A DNA stretch of 64,000 nt from Ceratothoa steindachneri (GCA_963969495.1 OZ018321.1:100751578-100815577), one strand, 5' to 3'. Counted from the first letter of the stretch, positions 12,484 to 25,470 are shown. Notes: generated by a model not told the origin, from the letters alone. Translations and numbers: made by a program.

Positions 12484-15290
12484 TTAATAATTCGTGAAAA
12501 ACAGGCAAATTATAATTATATAATTATTTGTGCTTTTATATAACCCTCGCGTCTCTCGTGACTGCACACATGGCCCGCAGTTTCCGTGAGCATTTTGACG
12601 CACCTTTCTAGACTTTGAGTGTGCGAAGGCCATTTGAGCACCTGCATGGTAACATCTTTGAAGCTTTTCACATTCTTGTTTGTTAGTTTTGTTGGCACTA
12701 GTGGTTCTAAGACCATGCAATTTAATTGAGTTATCTCTGAAATATTTATTGCATCGACATTTATTGTGGATACCTTCCTCGTTGGGAAAGAGCTGTTACC
12801 CAATTGGTCGTCGCCTTTGTTTCCTCTGATCTCTAAGATGATTCCAACGACCTTTTCTCGCATTGCTGAGCATTCACTGTAAAGCATAGCTTGCAATATT
12901 GCTTCAGAGTGACCATACTGCTGGAATCACGATGTCTCTGACTGTCTTTCGTTGCGATATTATTTGTTGTAGTGGAAAGGGAAGGTGGAGGGGACCATCG
13001 ACCCACATAGAATTGAGTTAAAGTTGAACCAATTGGGTAGATAAACTCCAATAATATACTCAACAATTAACTTGAGGTTATTGAGCACTTTTCCCTTCAA
13101 TCCGTGTTTGGATATCCAAATTCTGCAGAAACAAATTGCTGTTGTCGAACAACGACTGTGAATGACGGGTTCAATCTCCAAAAGGGCTAATGAGTCTGGT
13201 ACATCCCCTGATCTTATCACTTGGGCAGTACAGTACGCGTAAGACCGCTCAGTACTGAGATATTTAACGATTTCGTCGGGCAACACAGGAAGTGGATGCT
13301 GACAATCAACCTTTGAAAAATCCTTAGTAATTTCAAGCTGTTTTGCTCCATAATGCATGTTTTATGTCAGAGTATTAATGAAGTAGACTTTGCCTGGATA
13401 GCTAACCTACTCTGCGTAAATTGAGTTGGAAATACGTTAATGGAAAAAGTACATTAACGCCAAGGCCTATAAAAATAATTTTATTAATCTTTAACAATTA
13501 CAGTAAATGCAAAATTTAAATTGATACTAATTGGATAACAATGGGTTATTGATTGATTAGGAAATTATAACAAGGTAAAAAAGGTTATAGAAGGTAATAC
13601 AAGTTATAGAAGGTTATACAAGTTATAGAAGGTTATATAAGGTTCAAGAATAGTTGAGGGAACTGCAAGTACAAAAATGAAGTTGTTAAGTTTACCTGCA
13701 GTTAGTATTTGGGGTAAAAAGTTATTAATTTGTAGAACACTTATTTTACGCACCTGCTCAATTGAAAGTCTCAAAGCACTATGAGTCTAGAATTGCCGGG
13801 TATGGAACAATTCGTTTGAGAAACCGTTGAGACGCCTCAAGATCGGTTTAAAATATTTGAGATCTGCTATTGGCTCAAAGAAATCGCGCGATCTCTTTGA
13901 AAAGTGCCTAGGAGACATTGTCTAATAAACATCACGTGATGGGACGTTTCTGGCGTAGAAACAAAACGTCTTTTTGTATTCTTTGAGATTTGTACATGTA
14001 CGTAACTTTGTAGAACGGTAACATAGAAATGGGAAGTACATGGACTAAGACAGTTGCTACACATGTTGCCAAGAGTACCTCACCACCTAATGTTGCTCTT
14101 TGTGGGGCCATTGACTTCATTAATAAGATGACGCAGGGGTAGCTTGCCAGGATGTAGATCACATACATTCCAAACAAGTCTTTATCCAAGTTTCTTCTCC
14201 ATCCTGTATTGACTGCCGTTAATGTAGGTCACGATTTATGTAGATAAGTTATTATTTTTTACTTCTCTTTTCCTGTAGTGAATTATCACGTCCTCTCTCT
14301 TTAAATCAGCGCAATACAAAATTAGCAATGATTTCTGCATCTCTTCTCCTTTCAACCTCAGCTTCTGGCACGAAGTGAATTAGAAATCAGCCATCAGGCT
14401 CGGAGCAAACGAAGTAGTGTTCCTCTTTAATGAGACTAGTAAGCTTCCTATGAGCTACTTCTAGCATAACTATTGTTTCGTCTATTTTTCCATCGAACAA
14501 CAAGCATGAGAGGCCCCCTTCTTTTGGTTCTTTCTCTTGCTGATTGGATATTTCCTTCATGATTTTTTCTTGTGCCTGTCTAAATTTATTATGGTCGATC
14601 ACCAACGATGCATCCTCTGGGTTGATAAGCCCTGCATCTGTCCAAGCAGCCGTAGCAATTTTAGAAGCTTCCCAAAGTCCAGTATGATGCAAATACTAGC
14701 CATGGCAATGGTTGAAACATTCTTTGTTTTTTCCTTATTTTTTTTTGCTGAAAGTTCAACGAGATCCTCATAACTACTATCACCCGATGTTGCGTCTTTT
14801 TCTCCAGAAGAAGTAACATAGAACTGGTTTATTTCTTCGAGAATTTCTTCTTCTCGCCGAGTGATTTCATCCATTTCAGTTTTATTTCTCTGTTCCCTTT
14901 CTCCGATTTCTTTTTCTCTTTTACATAGCTGCGGCAGTCTGAATTTTTGTTTCTGCAAAATCAATTAAACCAACCTGCATGCAAGCTTTACTTGCTTTCT
15001 TCGTCCTCTGAGCATTCACGAAGGAGAACTATAGAATGGGAATCTTTTTCTGACGAGGACAGATACAATCAATGTTGGCATGGTGTCCCTTTTTACCTGT
15101 AGTGAAACAACTATCTTTAGAACACATTTGTATTGGGTACTTGCAGATTAGGATGTCAAAAAGAGTGTCAAGTCTTTGAGGGTATTCGTTTTTCTTTGCC
15201 AAATTTCCTCTTCCAAGTGATGTATCCATTGCTTTGTGCCACAATTTAATAAGTTTCAGTTTAATGCAACAATGCTTATTAATCACAAAT
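12484..15290 (-). pseudogene. Multicopy invertebrate protein family 2, near full-length remnant
   Basis: Minus-strand blocks in order: a Cys-rich N-terminal motif at 15286-15029 (LFDILICKYPIQMCSKDSC, then CICPRQKKIP); a Glu/Lys-rich coiled stretch at 14964-14600; the segment LLFDGKIDETIVMLE at 14692-14387; and the C-terminal third at 13358-12516, with CQHPLPVLPDEIV, SRCSTTAICFCRIWISKHG, then HTQSLERCVKMLTETAGHV. I recall this arrangement from a large unnamed family in arthropods and cnidarians whose copies look transposon-derived, possibly an RNase H-fold nuclease; that last point is inference. The middle third is not recognisable (13360-14380). Several frameshifts and stops make it a pseudogene. 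A Lys-rich minisatellite-like array lies inside the gap. Confidence 0.6.
13560..13655. repeat. Short degenerate tandem repeat
   Basis: About five imperfect copies of an 18-base unit of the type AAGGTTATACAAGTTATAG. It lies in the gap between the N-terminal and C-terminal parts of the family 2 remnant. Confidence 0.8.
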
Positions 15291-16639
15291 GGTTTGAAAA
15301 AGTATTGGCTTTTTTTATTGATGCAGAATCGGATCTATCATGTCATTTACGAATTCTTTGTCAGTATAGTTTCTTTGGTCCTAGACGTTTTGGTTGTGAA
15401 GGAAAATTTCCATTCTTAACATGTCTCTCATGGTTGGAAATTCTGATACAGGAAGCGCCTGCTCGTTACCAACTAGAAGACTCAAATGTGATGATTGACT
15501 ACTTATCTTCAATTTAGACATTGTTTCACCATCTGAAAATAATATCAAACCTAGGTAATTTAGTGAACCATTCTAAGTTTCTTCTTTTTTGTCAGAGATT
15601 CAAAATTATTGTAACTAACAATGTACCCTCGAATAATATTTCAAGATATAATACCAGTATTCATTATATAATATTTATTAGATACTTACTATGATTGAAA
15701 AGGGGTATCCGTCAGTGAAAGGGGCTACAAGTTAAAGGGAGTGAACACTAACATCTTGCATGAAAACTGGAAGCAGACTGACTCGTCACTCGAGTGGCGT
15801 GCACGTCGTAGTGACACCGTGCATACAAGTTGCAACAGGAATTGAGCTGTTTACAACGCTCGTATACTATATTGTGCAGAAACTAGAAATGCAGTACATT
15901 CAATTGGAATTTAAGTGATTTAAGAAATTTGAGGCCACGATTTATGTAGGTAACGGTTATTATGTTTTACTTTTCTTCGCAGTTCTCTTCTATGAGAATG
16001 GAAAAGCAAAAAAATTTTGCTACACAATTTTACTTTTAGAAAGTTGAAAAAATTAACACACCCTAATGGAGACTGCATACATCCGTATGCTAAAAACTCG
16101 CTTGAGTATTGTCGGCATGGTTTCTACTTATAAGCCATGGGTAGTCTGTAGGAAAAAATAAATATATTGTTACATGATTGGAAAATTGACTAAATAAAAT
16201 AAAGCATTACACAAAGTATCAGGGACGTATATTCTGTGTATGCCACCTGTGTAACGCACAAGTAATAAAAGTAAATTTTATTTTTATATTTAAAATCAAA
16301 TTCATCTAATAATAATTTTCGATTAACCAATTATTTGCAATTAACTTTTTATGCCCGCTCTGCTATAGAAGCACAGCCTATTGCTGAACTCACGGTACGA
16401 CACTAAATTTATAATTTACAAGTTTTTATACAAGATATCTATAACTAATACTCGTATCAGAGCTGTAAAAAACAGTTAAAATACAAAGTGTTCACATGAT
16501 ATAATAACAAAATTATGTAGAACAGTTATGACTGTAATAATCAACTCGTCCCAGAACTGCAATGTTGGTGCAATCAAATTATTATGGGCAGTAATAACTA
16601 TAAAATTTTCTTTTTACAGTAAAAAAAAATGGTAATTTC
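15291..16639. other. No gene seen
   Basis: AT-rich sequence between the family 2 remnant and the LTR retroelement. One feature is a block at 15930-15990 (CCACGATTTATGTAGGTAAC, then a T-rich run ending CTTCGCAG) that resembles 14226-14285, suggesting a shared short repeat. No reading frame is supportable. Confidence 0.45.
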
Positions 16640-18730
16640 AACGATGACTGCGCTCCACTATGCCATTTCCCTCTGGCCTATAAGCTGCTCGATAAAATCT
16701 CATTATATTCAACTTTCCACGCAGTTGTTCAAATTCCTTTCATTTAAATGCGGAAGAATTTTCCGCCAAAATAATTGTAATATGCTCAGCACTTTCTAAT
16801 TTTTGTGCTGGATCAATCAATCAATTGACATATTTCACATGATCTTCCCACCATATCTACATCTTCTCGTTTGACATTTGGATCAATTTCCTTAGCTAGT
16901 TAGAATGATCGTTGAATGCTAAAATGATGCATATCATGAGCTTCTTTCACGCTAAGACCAATATATCATCAATATAGGAACTAGTAGCTCTTTTCAATTT
17001 CTCAGATTTTAATAAAACACATGTCAAAAATTTGTACATAACACGTGGGGCACAATTTAATCTGAAACCAGGTCCTGTGAGACAATAAGTTGCGCCCTTG
17101 TACCTCACGAGCTGATATTTCCACATATTTCATCAACCTTAATTTGAAGATATGCTGACTTTAAATCCATGAGAGCAAGCTCTCCATCTACCTTTCGCCA
17201 TTCTCTCAGGCTTTCATTACACACATCAATGACATCCTTGACCGTATGGCACATAATATATTTATTTAACTCTCTATAGTCTATAACAGGTCTTATCTTA
17301 TTCTTTCCTAGCTGTTCCACTGCCATGAGGGAAAAGATACCACTTTCCACCTCCTACTTCCATGGCACTAAGATGCCTTCTGAAATCCAACGGTCTATTT
17401 CTTTTTCAAACTCTTTCTTTTTTTCGGCCTCGCAAATCTCTATCATAACACAAAGTTTTATTTTTTAATTCAGGCTCTTCATTTTTTCTGAAAAACTAGT
17501 CAACCGTCCAATGAGTGCCATCATTGGTCTCTTCTAAATGCACTGAATTTTTTTATTCTGATTGTCCATTTTCAAACCTTGCATCACAATGCTGTGTGCC
17601 AAATGTTACCTTATCTCATACATGAACACGACCCATTCGATTTATTATGTCAATTCCTAATAATTGCTTGCACCTCTAATTCAACATTGTTCACTATCAC
17701 CAGAATGACACAATGCCCTCTACACTTCACTTCATGCCTATCAAAATCAATTAAACTTCCTTCTCCAAAACAATGATTAACTAACCTATTAGAAATAAAA
17801 GTTTTTGTGCAACTCGTATCTACCACTGCTTTCACAGTGCAGCCTCCATCTCGATATCAATTTCAGCTATATGTGATGCAATCGCATTTACACTATGTGG
17901 TGAGCGACTGCCGGTGCAACAGTCGCCCTCTACTCATTTCCCTGACTGGTGCATTGAGTTGAAGTATGTCCGGTTTCTTGCACCTGAAACAAATTATCTT
18001 GTTTCTATTTCTACAAGAGTGAACCATATGCGCTCCCTCGCAAATGAAACATTTACCTTTGAAACCTTTGTTATTTGATTTACCTTCAAATTCGCCATTT
18101 TCAACTAAAGATTCTTGATCCCCAAGCATGCTTGATACACTAGAATTAGGAAAGATCCTTTCAACAGGGTGCTACTTATATTACAGCTCATAATTCTAGT
18201 TCTAGCTATTATCTAAGACATAGACATATCGGCAATACCAGCGATTTTTTGGAGCTCAATGGTTACACGTTCCAGCAGTCCATTAACATAAGTCAGTTTA
18301 ATAATATGTTACAGTGCAGCTGACTCAAAACCAGATAGTCCTCCTAGTTTCCTAATATAGCTGGTATAAGTATCTATTTGTTCTCGAAACCACCTTTTGT
18401 TAACCAATTTACCATATGAAACAAACATTCCATATGTATAGGCAGAAAGAAACCTTTTATTAATTTGATCGACATTCTTCTGTTCATCTTTAGACATCTC
18501 CAAATACAATGGCAATGCATTACCTTCCAATTACAGTAGAAGAAAACTAGTCACACCAGATATTTTCTGCAACTTTGCAACTAGTTTTACCTTTTTTATC
18601 AACGCTAAAACATCAACTTCACCATCGAATGGTTTGATCATATCTGCTAAAATCTTCGTTAGCATTTTGAAGCTTAGATAGCTTGTAGTTGAATAAAAAT
18701 ACATGAATCTGTTTTTATCCATCGCTTCTC
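16640..18730 (-). pseudogene. LTR retroelement remnant (gag-PR-RT-INT)
   Basis: Read on the minus strand, in order: a gag-like region at 18722-18309 (IKPFDGEVDVLALIKKVK, LPLYLEMSKDEQKNVDQ); a zinc knuckle at about 18050 (CFICEGAHMVHSC); a retroviral-type aspartic protease at 17835-17650 starting with AVVDTSCTKTFIS, where DTS replaces the usual DTG; reverse transcriptase at 17350-16980 with KIRPVIDYRELNKYI and, near 16990, the catalytic YIDDILV; then an integrase zinc-finger piece (CEICQ) and the core end YRAAYRPEGNGIVER at about 16660. The order and motifs fit a Ty3/gypsy-type pol. Most of the thumb, RNase H and the integrase core are deleted between about 16960 and 16740, and stops are scattered. 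No LTR was found. Confidence 0.85.
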
Positions 18731-19599
18731 AAGGGATCTTCTCAGAAAAATGCACAGAATATGAAAGAGAACTAAACCAAAAAACCATAAAGGGCAAATT
18801 CAACTTAACACCCATCAATTTGAAACCTAAAATAAGCAGCCGTCTGATATCATTGACGGGCAACACAGAAACAACAAACTGACACAGCAACAATAGACCA
18901 CTACTGACAGCCCTGAGGGAAATCATAAAAACTGGTCTTTCCTCCAATTTCCAGAACAGTGAAACTGCAGACCCACAAAAAAAAAATACCCTTCACGACA
19001 GTCTTACTTAATCAGTGAAAAGGTTGTGTTAGAGATTGGGGGTCAGGAGCAACTATGGGGCACCTCATCACTCTACCAAGCCTCATGTAACAAAGCTAGG
19101 ACCGTTGATGTCTGGCTGCCATTACATATTTTAATCATATACATTTATTTAATTTCATTGATCCAAAGATTAGGAGTGAATAAACAATTTATGTTCCATT
19201 TTTGATAAGCTTTGGCCAACTTGAAATTTGCTATGCCTATTTTAGCCATGTGGCAACAGGGTGGGAACCGCTAATATAGTTAATACCACCTCAACCTTAG
19301 GAATACCTTCCATGCATTTAATAATTCTATAGTGAACAGGTACACACCTATCTACCAGCGTACCTACATATCATGCAATTTCTAATTAGACAGTAACTAT
19401 GAATGTACCTATATTGTAAAATTTCTAAGATTATTACTGCTTCTCTCAGTCAAAAAAGTGATAGGAACGATCTTTTCTCTCCCTTAGCACAGGGTTTGAC
19501 AGTACTGAAAATTATAATGACAGAAAAGCCAAAAAATTAATATGGAAAACACATTTGTACTCATGAAATACAACAACTAACAGCTACCATGCTGATCTT
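18731..19599. other. No gene seen
   Basis: No recognisable protein or repeat. A minus-strand frame at 18947-18729 directly upstream of the gag remnant may be leader sequence of that retroelement, but nothing in it is diagnostic. Confidence 0.4.
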
Positions 19600-20805
19600 A
19601 TAAGGTAATCTTCCTGCGTACTTCAACTAGCTTACATTTACACGAGAGTAATATTCGTTAAGTCTATTTTTAAAAATATTAACCGAATTACTTTCCAATA
19701 CTTGGTTAGTTAAGCTGTTCTACGTTTGAATGATTTTATAGCTAAAGAATGCTTCTTTAACGAGTAATTTTCCTATAATTCATCTCGATTAATAACAAAT
19801 AATTTACTTCGAAAAGACCGTTAACGATTTTAAGAACCTCTATCAGTTGGCCACGTAAACGTCTACTCGCAAAGGATAATAGGTTTAGGCAGCGAAGTCT
19901 TTATTCATGGAGTTTATTGCTAAGGCTCGGAGACCAGAATTTAACCGCGTACTCTAGATGCGGTAAAACTAATGATATATATAGGGGTACAATTTTTTCT
20001 CTAGTCCTAAAAAGAGTAATTCCGTACGTTGCATCCTCCCATTCAAATTAGTTTTTAGTGACCTCCATGCATTGCCTAAATATTTACGTCTGCTAAAATT
20101 ATGACCAGAAGATTTTTTTACATGTCTATTGAATTCAAAAGTTTGCCACTCATATATTTCTATTTCAAATATCTGCATTCGAAGTGCATAACATTGTATT
20201 TGAGTATGTTAAACTGGAATTTCTATTTATCTGAAACCCTTGACAATTTTGTTTAGGTTTCGCTATAGTTACACAACATCGCATCTAGCTGAAGAACTTG
20301 TTCCTATCACTTTGTAATCCGCAAAATTATAAATTTTATTATTAACTAGTTATTGAGGGCGTTCATTTATATTGTAAAGAATAATGAGCCAAGAACTGAT
20401 CCCTCAGGACTCTGTGGGTTATAGGGGCCCAGCCTGATTTTATCCCATATATGACTCCCTTCTATGAGCGAAAGGTGAGCCAGTATTGAATTCACTTAAG
20501 AATATTCACCATTATTATGTGGGCTTTTATTTTTAGTAAATGTATCTCATACGGTAATGTATTAAACGATTTTTGAAATTTAAAGTTAATTATTTCTATC
20601 TCTCTATTATTGTTTAGATGGAAATCATTTGATGAAAGAACTCCATGATCTTCCGGTTCTAAAACCATCCTGATTTTTTGTGATTAAGTTATTGGCCTCG
20701 AGGTGGGATAACAGGCTTTCCTTGATTTTTGATACTAATAAATTATAAATTACCGAAGTTAGGCTAATGGGACGAGGTTGCTAGGATTAGAATTGTCACA
20801 GGTTT
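19600..20805 (-). pseudogene. CR1/Jockey-type LINE reverse transcriptase fragment
   Basis: Minus-strand translation, broken by many stops and frameshifts, follows the order of a non-LTR reverse transcriptase: SKIKESLLSHLEANNLI-like text at about 20720, PEGSVLGSLFF at about 20400, a KCNVLH-type segment near 20200, and then [18 protein letters not shown] (about 19960) and RLRGQLIEVLKIVNG (about 19850) from the thumb/C-terminal region. The same order is seen in the better-preserved copies at 30-32 and 33.8-36 kb. The 5' end of this fragment (about 20.8 kb) abuts the integrase of the next element, so it probably inserted into it. Confidence 0.7.
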
Positions 20806-20819
20806 TTCCTTAACCTAAT

Positions 20820-21912
20820 TGATTTTGTCCCAGGATTTCCAGAGGCTGTGCCCTTGAAGGATTCTGTGTCCGTCGCCGAAGCCTTACTTACCATCTGTTC
20901 TCGAGTGGGAATCCCTCGGGAAATTCTATCCGACCGTGGGATTCAATTTACATCCAACATTAAGAATGAACTTCACAAGCTGCTGGGTGTCAAACCTCTC
21001 TTTACAACACCTTTCAACCCCAGTAGAAACCGAGAATTGAGAGACTTCATGCCCCTTTGAAGGCTATTCTCCGTAAGTTGTGTTCGGAGAAGCCTCGAAA
21101 GTTGAACAGGTACCTAATTCCAACCCTATTTGCCCTCAGAGTACTTCCAAGTTACCGAACTGGGTTTCCAGCCTTTGAGTTGTCATATGACCGCTCAGTC
21201 CGTGGCCCACTAACCGTTCTCCAAGATCTGTGGGAAGATCGAACCCTCCAGGACGAAGACCGGACCAGCTTTCAGTACGTCATCTAACTGCAGGAAAAGT
21301 TAGCCGAGTGTTCCAAAATTGCTGCTCAACATGCCGAAGTTAGCAGCTCCCGGTACAAGACTTATTTTGACCTTCAGTCACAGGACCGGCAAGCAATTCA
21401 AACTTGGCCATGAAGTTCTGGTGCTCCTGCACAGTGACACCATTAAACTTCTCGTAGCCTGGTATGGACCGTATAAGGTACTTGAGAGGTGCAGTAAGGT
21501 AGATTATCTCATCGAGGTTCCTCGTGGACCCCGTCTCTATCATGCTAACTTTTTTAAAAAATGTCATCGCAGGGCCCAGGTGCAGCGAGTGGGAGTTCTA
21601 TTCGAAACTATTACCCTGGAGGAACTTATGGCTCCTGAGAAGGGAGGACTAAGCATCGTCGAGGAAGGAGCCTCGGGCAACTTTCTTCTACTTTTGACAT
21701 CCGATACTAGTATTGATTCTCCTTCATCTAAACACCCCAAGTTTGTTTTTGAGGTCAACCACAAGTCTCTCCTGTATCTATCGACATTCAAGCGCAAGAA
21801 CGAAAGACTACTTCGGTGGGCTCTAGACCTACAGCCCTATAAGTTTAGGGATGTCCACATCTCTGGAAAGGACAACCTAGGGGCTGACCATTTAAGTACG
21901 CCCCCTATGTAA
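20820..21912 (+). pseudogene. Gmr1-like Ty3/gypsy remnant: integrase then RNase H tail
   Basis: Three plus-strand frames. 20824-21056 is integrase core with GIPREILSDRGIQFTSN (catalytic Asp). 21057-21287 continues the integrase (AILRKLCSEKP, then FELSYDRSVRGPLTVLQDLW). 21319-21912 holds the integrase C-terminal SH3-like segment (VLVLLHSDTIKLLVAWYGPY, RLYHANFFKKCHRR). That third frame then runs on without a stop into an RNase H C-terminal segment (KFVFEVNHKSLLYLSTFKRK, HISGKDNLGADHLS). Ordinary Ty3/gypsy elements have RT-RNase H before integrase; RNase H after integrase is the gene order of Gmr1-like elements. The RT that should lie between is deleted near 21.7 kb. Stops and frameshifts make it inactive. 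Confidence 0.8.
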
Positions 21913-21995
21913 TTATTGTGTATATTTCTCCTTGTATATACTTTGCCCTTCCTTTTTTTATTTACTTTTCAGTAGATTCTTGTCCCGGGGGTCTT

Positions 21996-23020
21996 GTAAA
22001 GGGTAGGCCCTTGGATTCCCATGCTTTCCTTTTCTCATCATAGTTTACGGTGTTTATTACAGTTTGACCCAATTCGAGGCTAGCATTTTTGCCCTAAACT
22101 TCTGTAACTTACCAGTCTAATTTGCGTAGGGAAAGCGACTCATCTCCCCCTTCTTTGTGCTTCCACTTCCCTTTTCCTCCTTCGAACTGAAGGATATAAA
22201 TAGGGCTGTGAGGCCTTTAAAGGTATTCTGTCGCAAGAATTCTGCATGATTGCTCCGCTCAATCGTTATCCGTCACTAACCTTGACGTTGTTAAATTATT
22301 GGAGCCCTATACTGGATTGCTTCGTGCAGCGACGATTTTCTGCCATTGATTCCTACCAGCGTCATCGCTGCCCCTCTGTCGGCTGCATCGAATTGTGCTC
22401 TTCCAGTGACGTTTGCAAGTGTTCTCTCTCCTTCGGGAAGTCGTTCACACTGGGCACGTGACAGCTCTACCTCAGTTACCTCGCCATCTCCTCTTTGGGT
22501 AATTCTGTCATCAGAATTCCTTCTCTCGGATCGTTGTGCGTTCGAATTATCGTTTCTCGTGTTTTTCTTGTAACTTTGGGCTTTTGGGTAAGGGACGTAA
22601 GACAGGGAGATTATTCCGGAAACATCTATCACTAGAGTAGCGAAGCCTATTTTATCTTCAACGTCACGTGTCGTTTCGGCTTTAAATAATTTATCCATAA
22701 AAGCTATTTTTTTATGCGCGAATATCGTTTGGGTTAAAATGACTTGTGGTCGTTCGGTGGTGATAAGCATTTGAGACTTTTTTTATTGTTTGATGATCCA
22801 CGTAGTATAATTTTTTAACAGTTAATCTCTTTCTTTTTAACTTTGTTGTAAATAATAATGTAAATACTTTTTTGTGTCTATTTATTTAACACCTTGCGGA
22901 TACCTCGTAATTTAGCACCGTCCTGATAAATTCTGATGAATTTCTGGTAGGCCTTTAGATCCTGGGTCTTCTATAAATTTTATGTGTGTATTTTATTTGG
23001 GCGGTGTGAACCGGGTTTCA
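21996..23020 (+). repeat. Candidate LTR of the Gmr1-like element
   Basis: Directly after the RNase H frame comes a polypurine-like CCCGGGGG run and then TGTAAAGGGT at about 21996. A TATA-like box GGATATAAATAGGG lies at about 22191, and a possible end TTTCA at 23020 gives TG...CA termini about 1.0 kb apart. The placement, promoter and length suit a 3' LTR. No second copy exists in the window to confirm the ends. Frames inside it on both strands (for example 22291-22770) show no domain and are treated as non-coding. Confidence 0.45.
22190..22206 (+). promoter_or_regulatory. TATA-box-like promoter in the candidate LTR
   Basis: GGATATAAATAGGGC is a strong match to a TATA box, about 195 bases into the candidate LTR, where a retroelement promoter would be expected. 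No initiation site can be proven from sequence. Confidence 0.4.
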
Positions 23021-24117
23021 CGATAGCCTTTACAATCATCTCTCGCCTTATTAAGAAGATATAACCGATGTATACTAATGTTTCCTTGGCTAATATCTAC
23101 ATAAAATTCCTAATTAAAAGAATCTCTACAATTAAAAGAATCAAATTGGACGATGTCACCGATGAATTGGGAGTTTTTAGCGCGACGAGGACATATGACC
23201 TTATCGTGGATTGTGATTATATTTAATTGACTCTTGGCAGTTTGTTATCGTATACTACACGAGAGCTTATGGGCACAATACATAGAAAAGGTAGTTATAC
23301 TATATCCAAAATGGTAGACACATGTGGAACATTCGTTCAAACCACAGAAATGTCACGTCTTACCAAGAAAGTGGTTGAATATGGAAGAATATGAAGGAAA
23401 AGAAGTAGAGGGAATGATAAGAAAAATTATGAAAGGAAAAGACGGAGAAAAGGTATGATAATAAGAAGGTAGAGAAAAAGAATGATGATAGGAAAAGTAA
23501 GAAGAGGAAGGAAAAGACAAAGAAGAGGACTGATAATAAGAAAAGCTAGAAATCAGCTGATATCAAGAAAAGAGAGAAGAAAAAAGGAAGAACAATAACA
23601 ATAAAGACAAGAAGGAAAAGCAGAAGATTAATAACACTATTAAATGAATAGGATTCTACTCTGATTCCCAAACTTTGCTTTTCTATGGAGGGTACTAAAT
23701 TTCTAAATTTGTCCATTTTCAAAATAATTCTAGGGTATTAATTATTCAGGAAAAAAATGAGAATCAATTAAAAGCTGTAGGGTTTAATTTTCTTAAAGCA
23801 TGCTAGAAAATTATATATCCTCTTTTAAAAATCATTGCAATGTTGTAGAATAATATTATTTTCAAGGAAACCTTCAAAAACATTTGAGATCTAATGAGCA
23901 ATATCTATGAATTAGTATAATATTATGACGTTTCAAGAGTGTTCCAGAGCTTGACAAAACACTCCCATGGAAACTTTTAGAACCTTTTTGGAATATTAAT
24001 TCAGAAATATTTAAATAATCATTCATAGATCTGAAATCATTTCAGTTATATCTACCTTATTTAACACAATATAAAATATATGGTATCAAGAGGCTGCAAT
24101 AATTCTCTATATGAATT
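23021..24117. repeat. Spacer with purine-rich degenerate array (23375-23640)
   Basis: No gene is visible. From 23375 to 23640 the plus strand is almost all A and G, in imperfect repeats of the type AAGAAAAGGTATGATAATAAG. This is the strand-reversed counterpart of the pyrimidine arrays at 2.5, 33 and 36 kb. The remainder is AT-rich. Confidence 0.6.
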
Positions 24118-24290
24118 ATGTTATATCTGCGGGCAGTTAATCAAAACGAGAGCAAAAAGTTCGGTATTACTGTATCTATGAGAATGGGTGAAGCTTACAA
24201 AAGATATATCGGCATGCCAGTTGGAGACCAAGACAAACTTTGGGTAACTCATTTCGATTGTGAACACTACAAAAATCTTTTGAAGGTAAG
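24118..24290 (+). pseudogene. Protein family 1, N-terminal exon fragment
   Basis: The plus-strand frame reads KKFGITVSMRMGEAYKRY, then PVGDQDKLWVTHFDCEHY and KNLLK. I recall this D(P/Q)DK.W..H..C motif as the N-terminal exon of family 1, whose C-terminal parts lie at 11.5-12.1 and 46.6-47.0 kb. Right after KNLLK the DNA reads AAGGTAAGAAA, a near-consensus splice donor at about 24286, which fits exon structure. The downstream exons are not here; a MITE and microsatellites follow. Confidence 0.45.
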
Positions 24291-24436
24291 AAAAATGTTT
24301 TTTTTAAATAGTAAAACATTAAATATCACAAGTTCATTTCTAGGCAAAAAAGGGTAATAAAGTATATATTTTTATTTTTACAAATGGTGAAGAGAAAAAG
24401 AGAATGGAATTTTTGTTTTATCTATTTTCGTCACAC

Positions 24437-24680
24437 TTTAAAATTGAGAAAATTATTGCAGTAGCGCAATCATAATTATAGCAGGAGGGACATTTGAAAA
24501 AGCCAATCGAAAGATAGTTTTTTGGCTCTCCGAGAAAACGCTTATTTTAAGTGTTTCTTTCTCATGTATGTGAGAAAAGCTCCTTCCGAGAGCTTCGAGG
24601 AAAACTGTCTTTGCTAAAAATAGCCTTTTAACCGCATAATTATGATTGCGTTACAGCAATAATTTTTCTCAATTTATAAG
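24437..24680. mobile_element. MITE with about 40-bp terminal inverted repeats
   Basis: The left end at 24439-24480 (AAATTGAGAAAATTATTGCA, then GTAGCGCAATCATAATTAT) is the reverse complement, with a few changes, of the right end at 24636-24677. The interior of about 155 bases has no coding capacity. This is the structure of a miniature inverted-repeat element. A second, incomplete copy of the interior follows at 24720-24852. Confidence 0.75.
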
Positions 24681-24719
24681 GTGTGGCCAAAATGGAGAAA
24701 ACAAATTTTCCATTCTCTT

Positions 24720-24981
<262 letters not shown>

Positions 24982-25470
24982 ATAAACAGATAGAAAGACA
25001 AGAATATCTATAGAAAAAAAAGTTAAATTTCCCAAGCAGCTGAAATTTGTCTGGGTCAAATAAATCTCTATTTTTTTAACAGACTTTGAGATTCTCCCAA
25101 ACTTTCTAGAATAAGCTACGAAATCTATTTTGGTGAACAAGAGACCTCTTTTAACAAATGGTTGAAGGACTACATTTTTCCCGCATTTCATCAGAATGCG
25201 CAAAAGAAAAAACTTATTAGAGGGCTTAATAAGGCGTGTTATTGCATTTCAAGACCTAGGCAATATCCATGGTGTAATATCTGACGAAATAATTGCCCAC
25301 TGTGATCAGTACAGACAATTCTACGCATGTTTATGCATCCTGTAATATTGAACACACTGCAAAGATGGAGAAAGAAGTACAAATTATCACCGACTGATAT
25401 TGGCAACAAGGTAAGCATTGCTTATTTGGCATACAAAAAACACTAAAACAAATATCTTAATAGGTCACAT

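Noticed and set aside
13558..13655. CRISPR-like array
   Set aside because: Units are short, contiguous and degenerate, without unique spacers, and the DNA is eukaryotic.
22291..22770. 159-codon minus-strand ORF and overlapping plus-strand frames
   Set aside because: They lie in the candidate LTR, overlap each other and have no recognisable domain.
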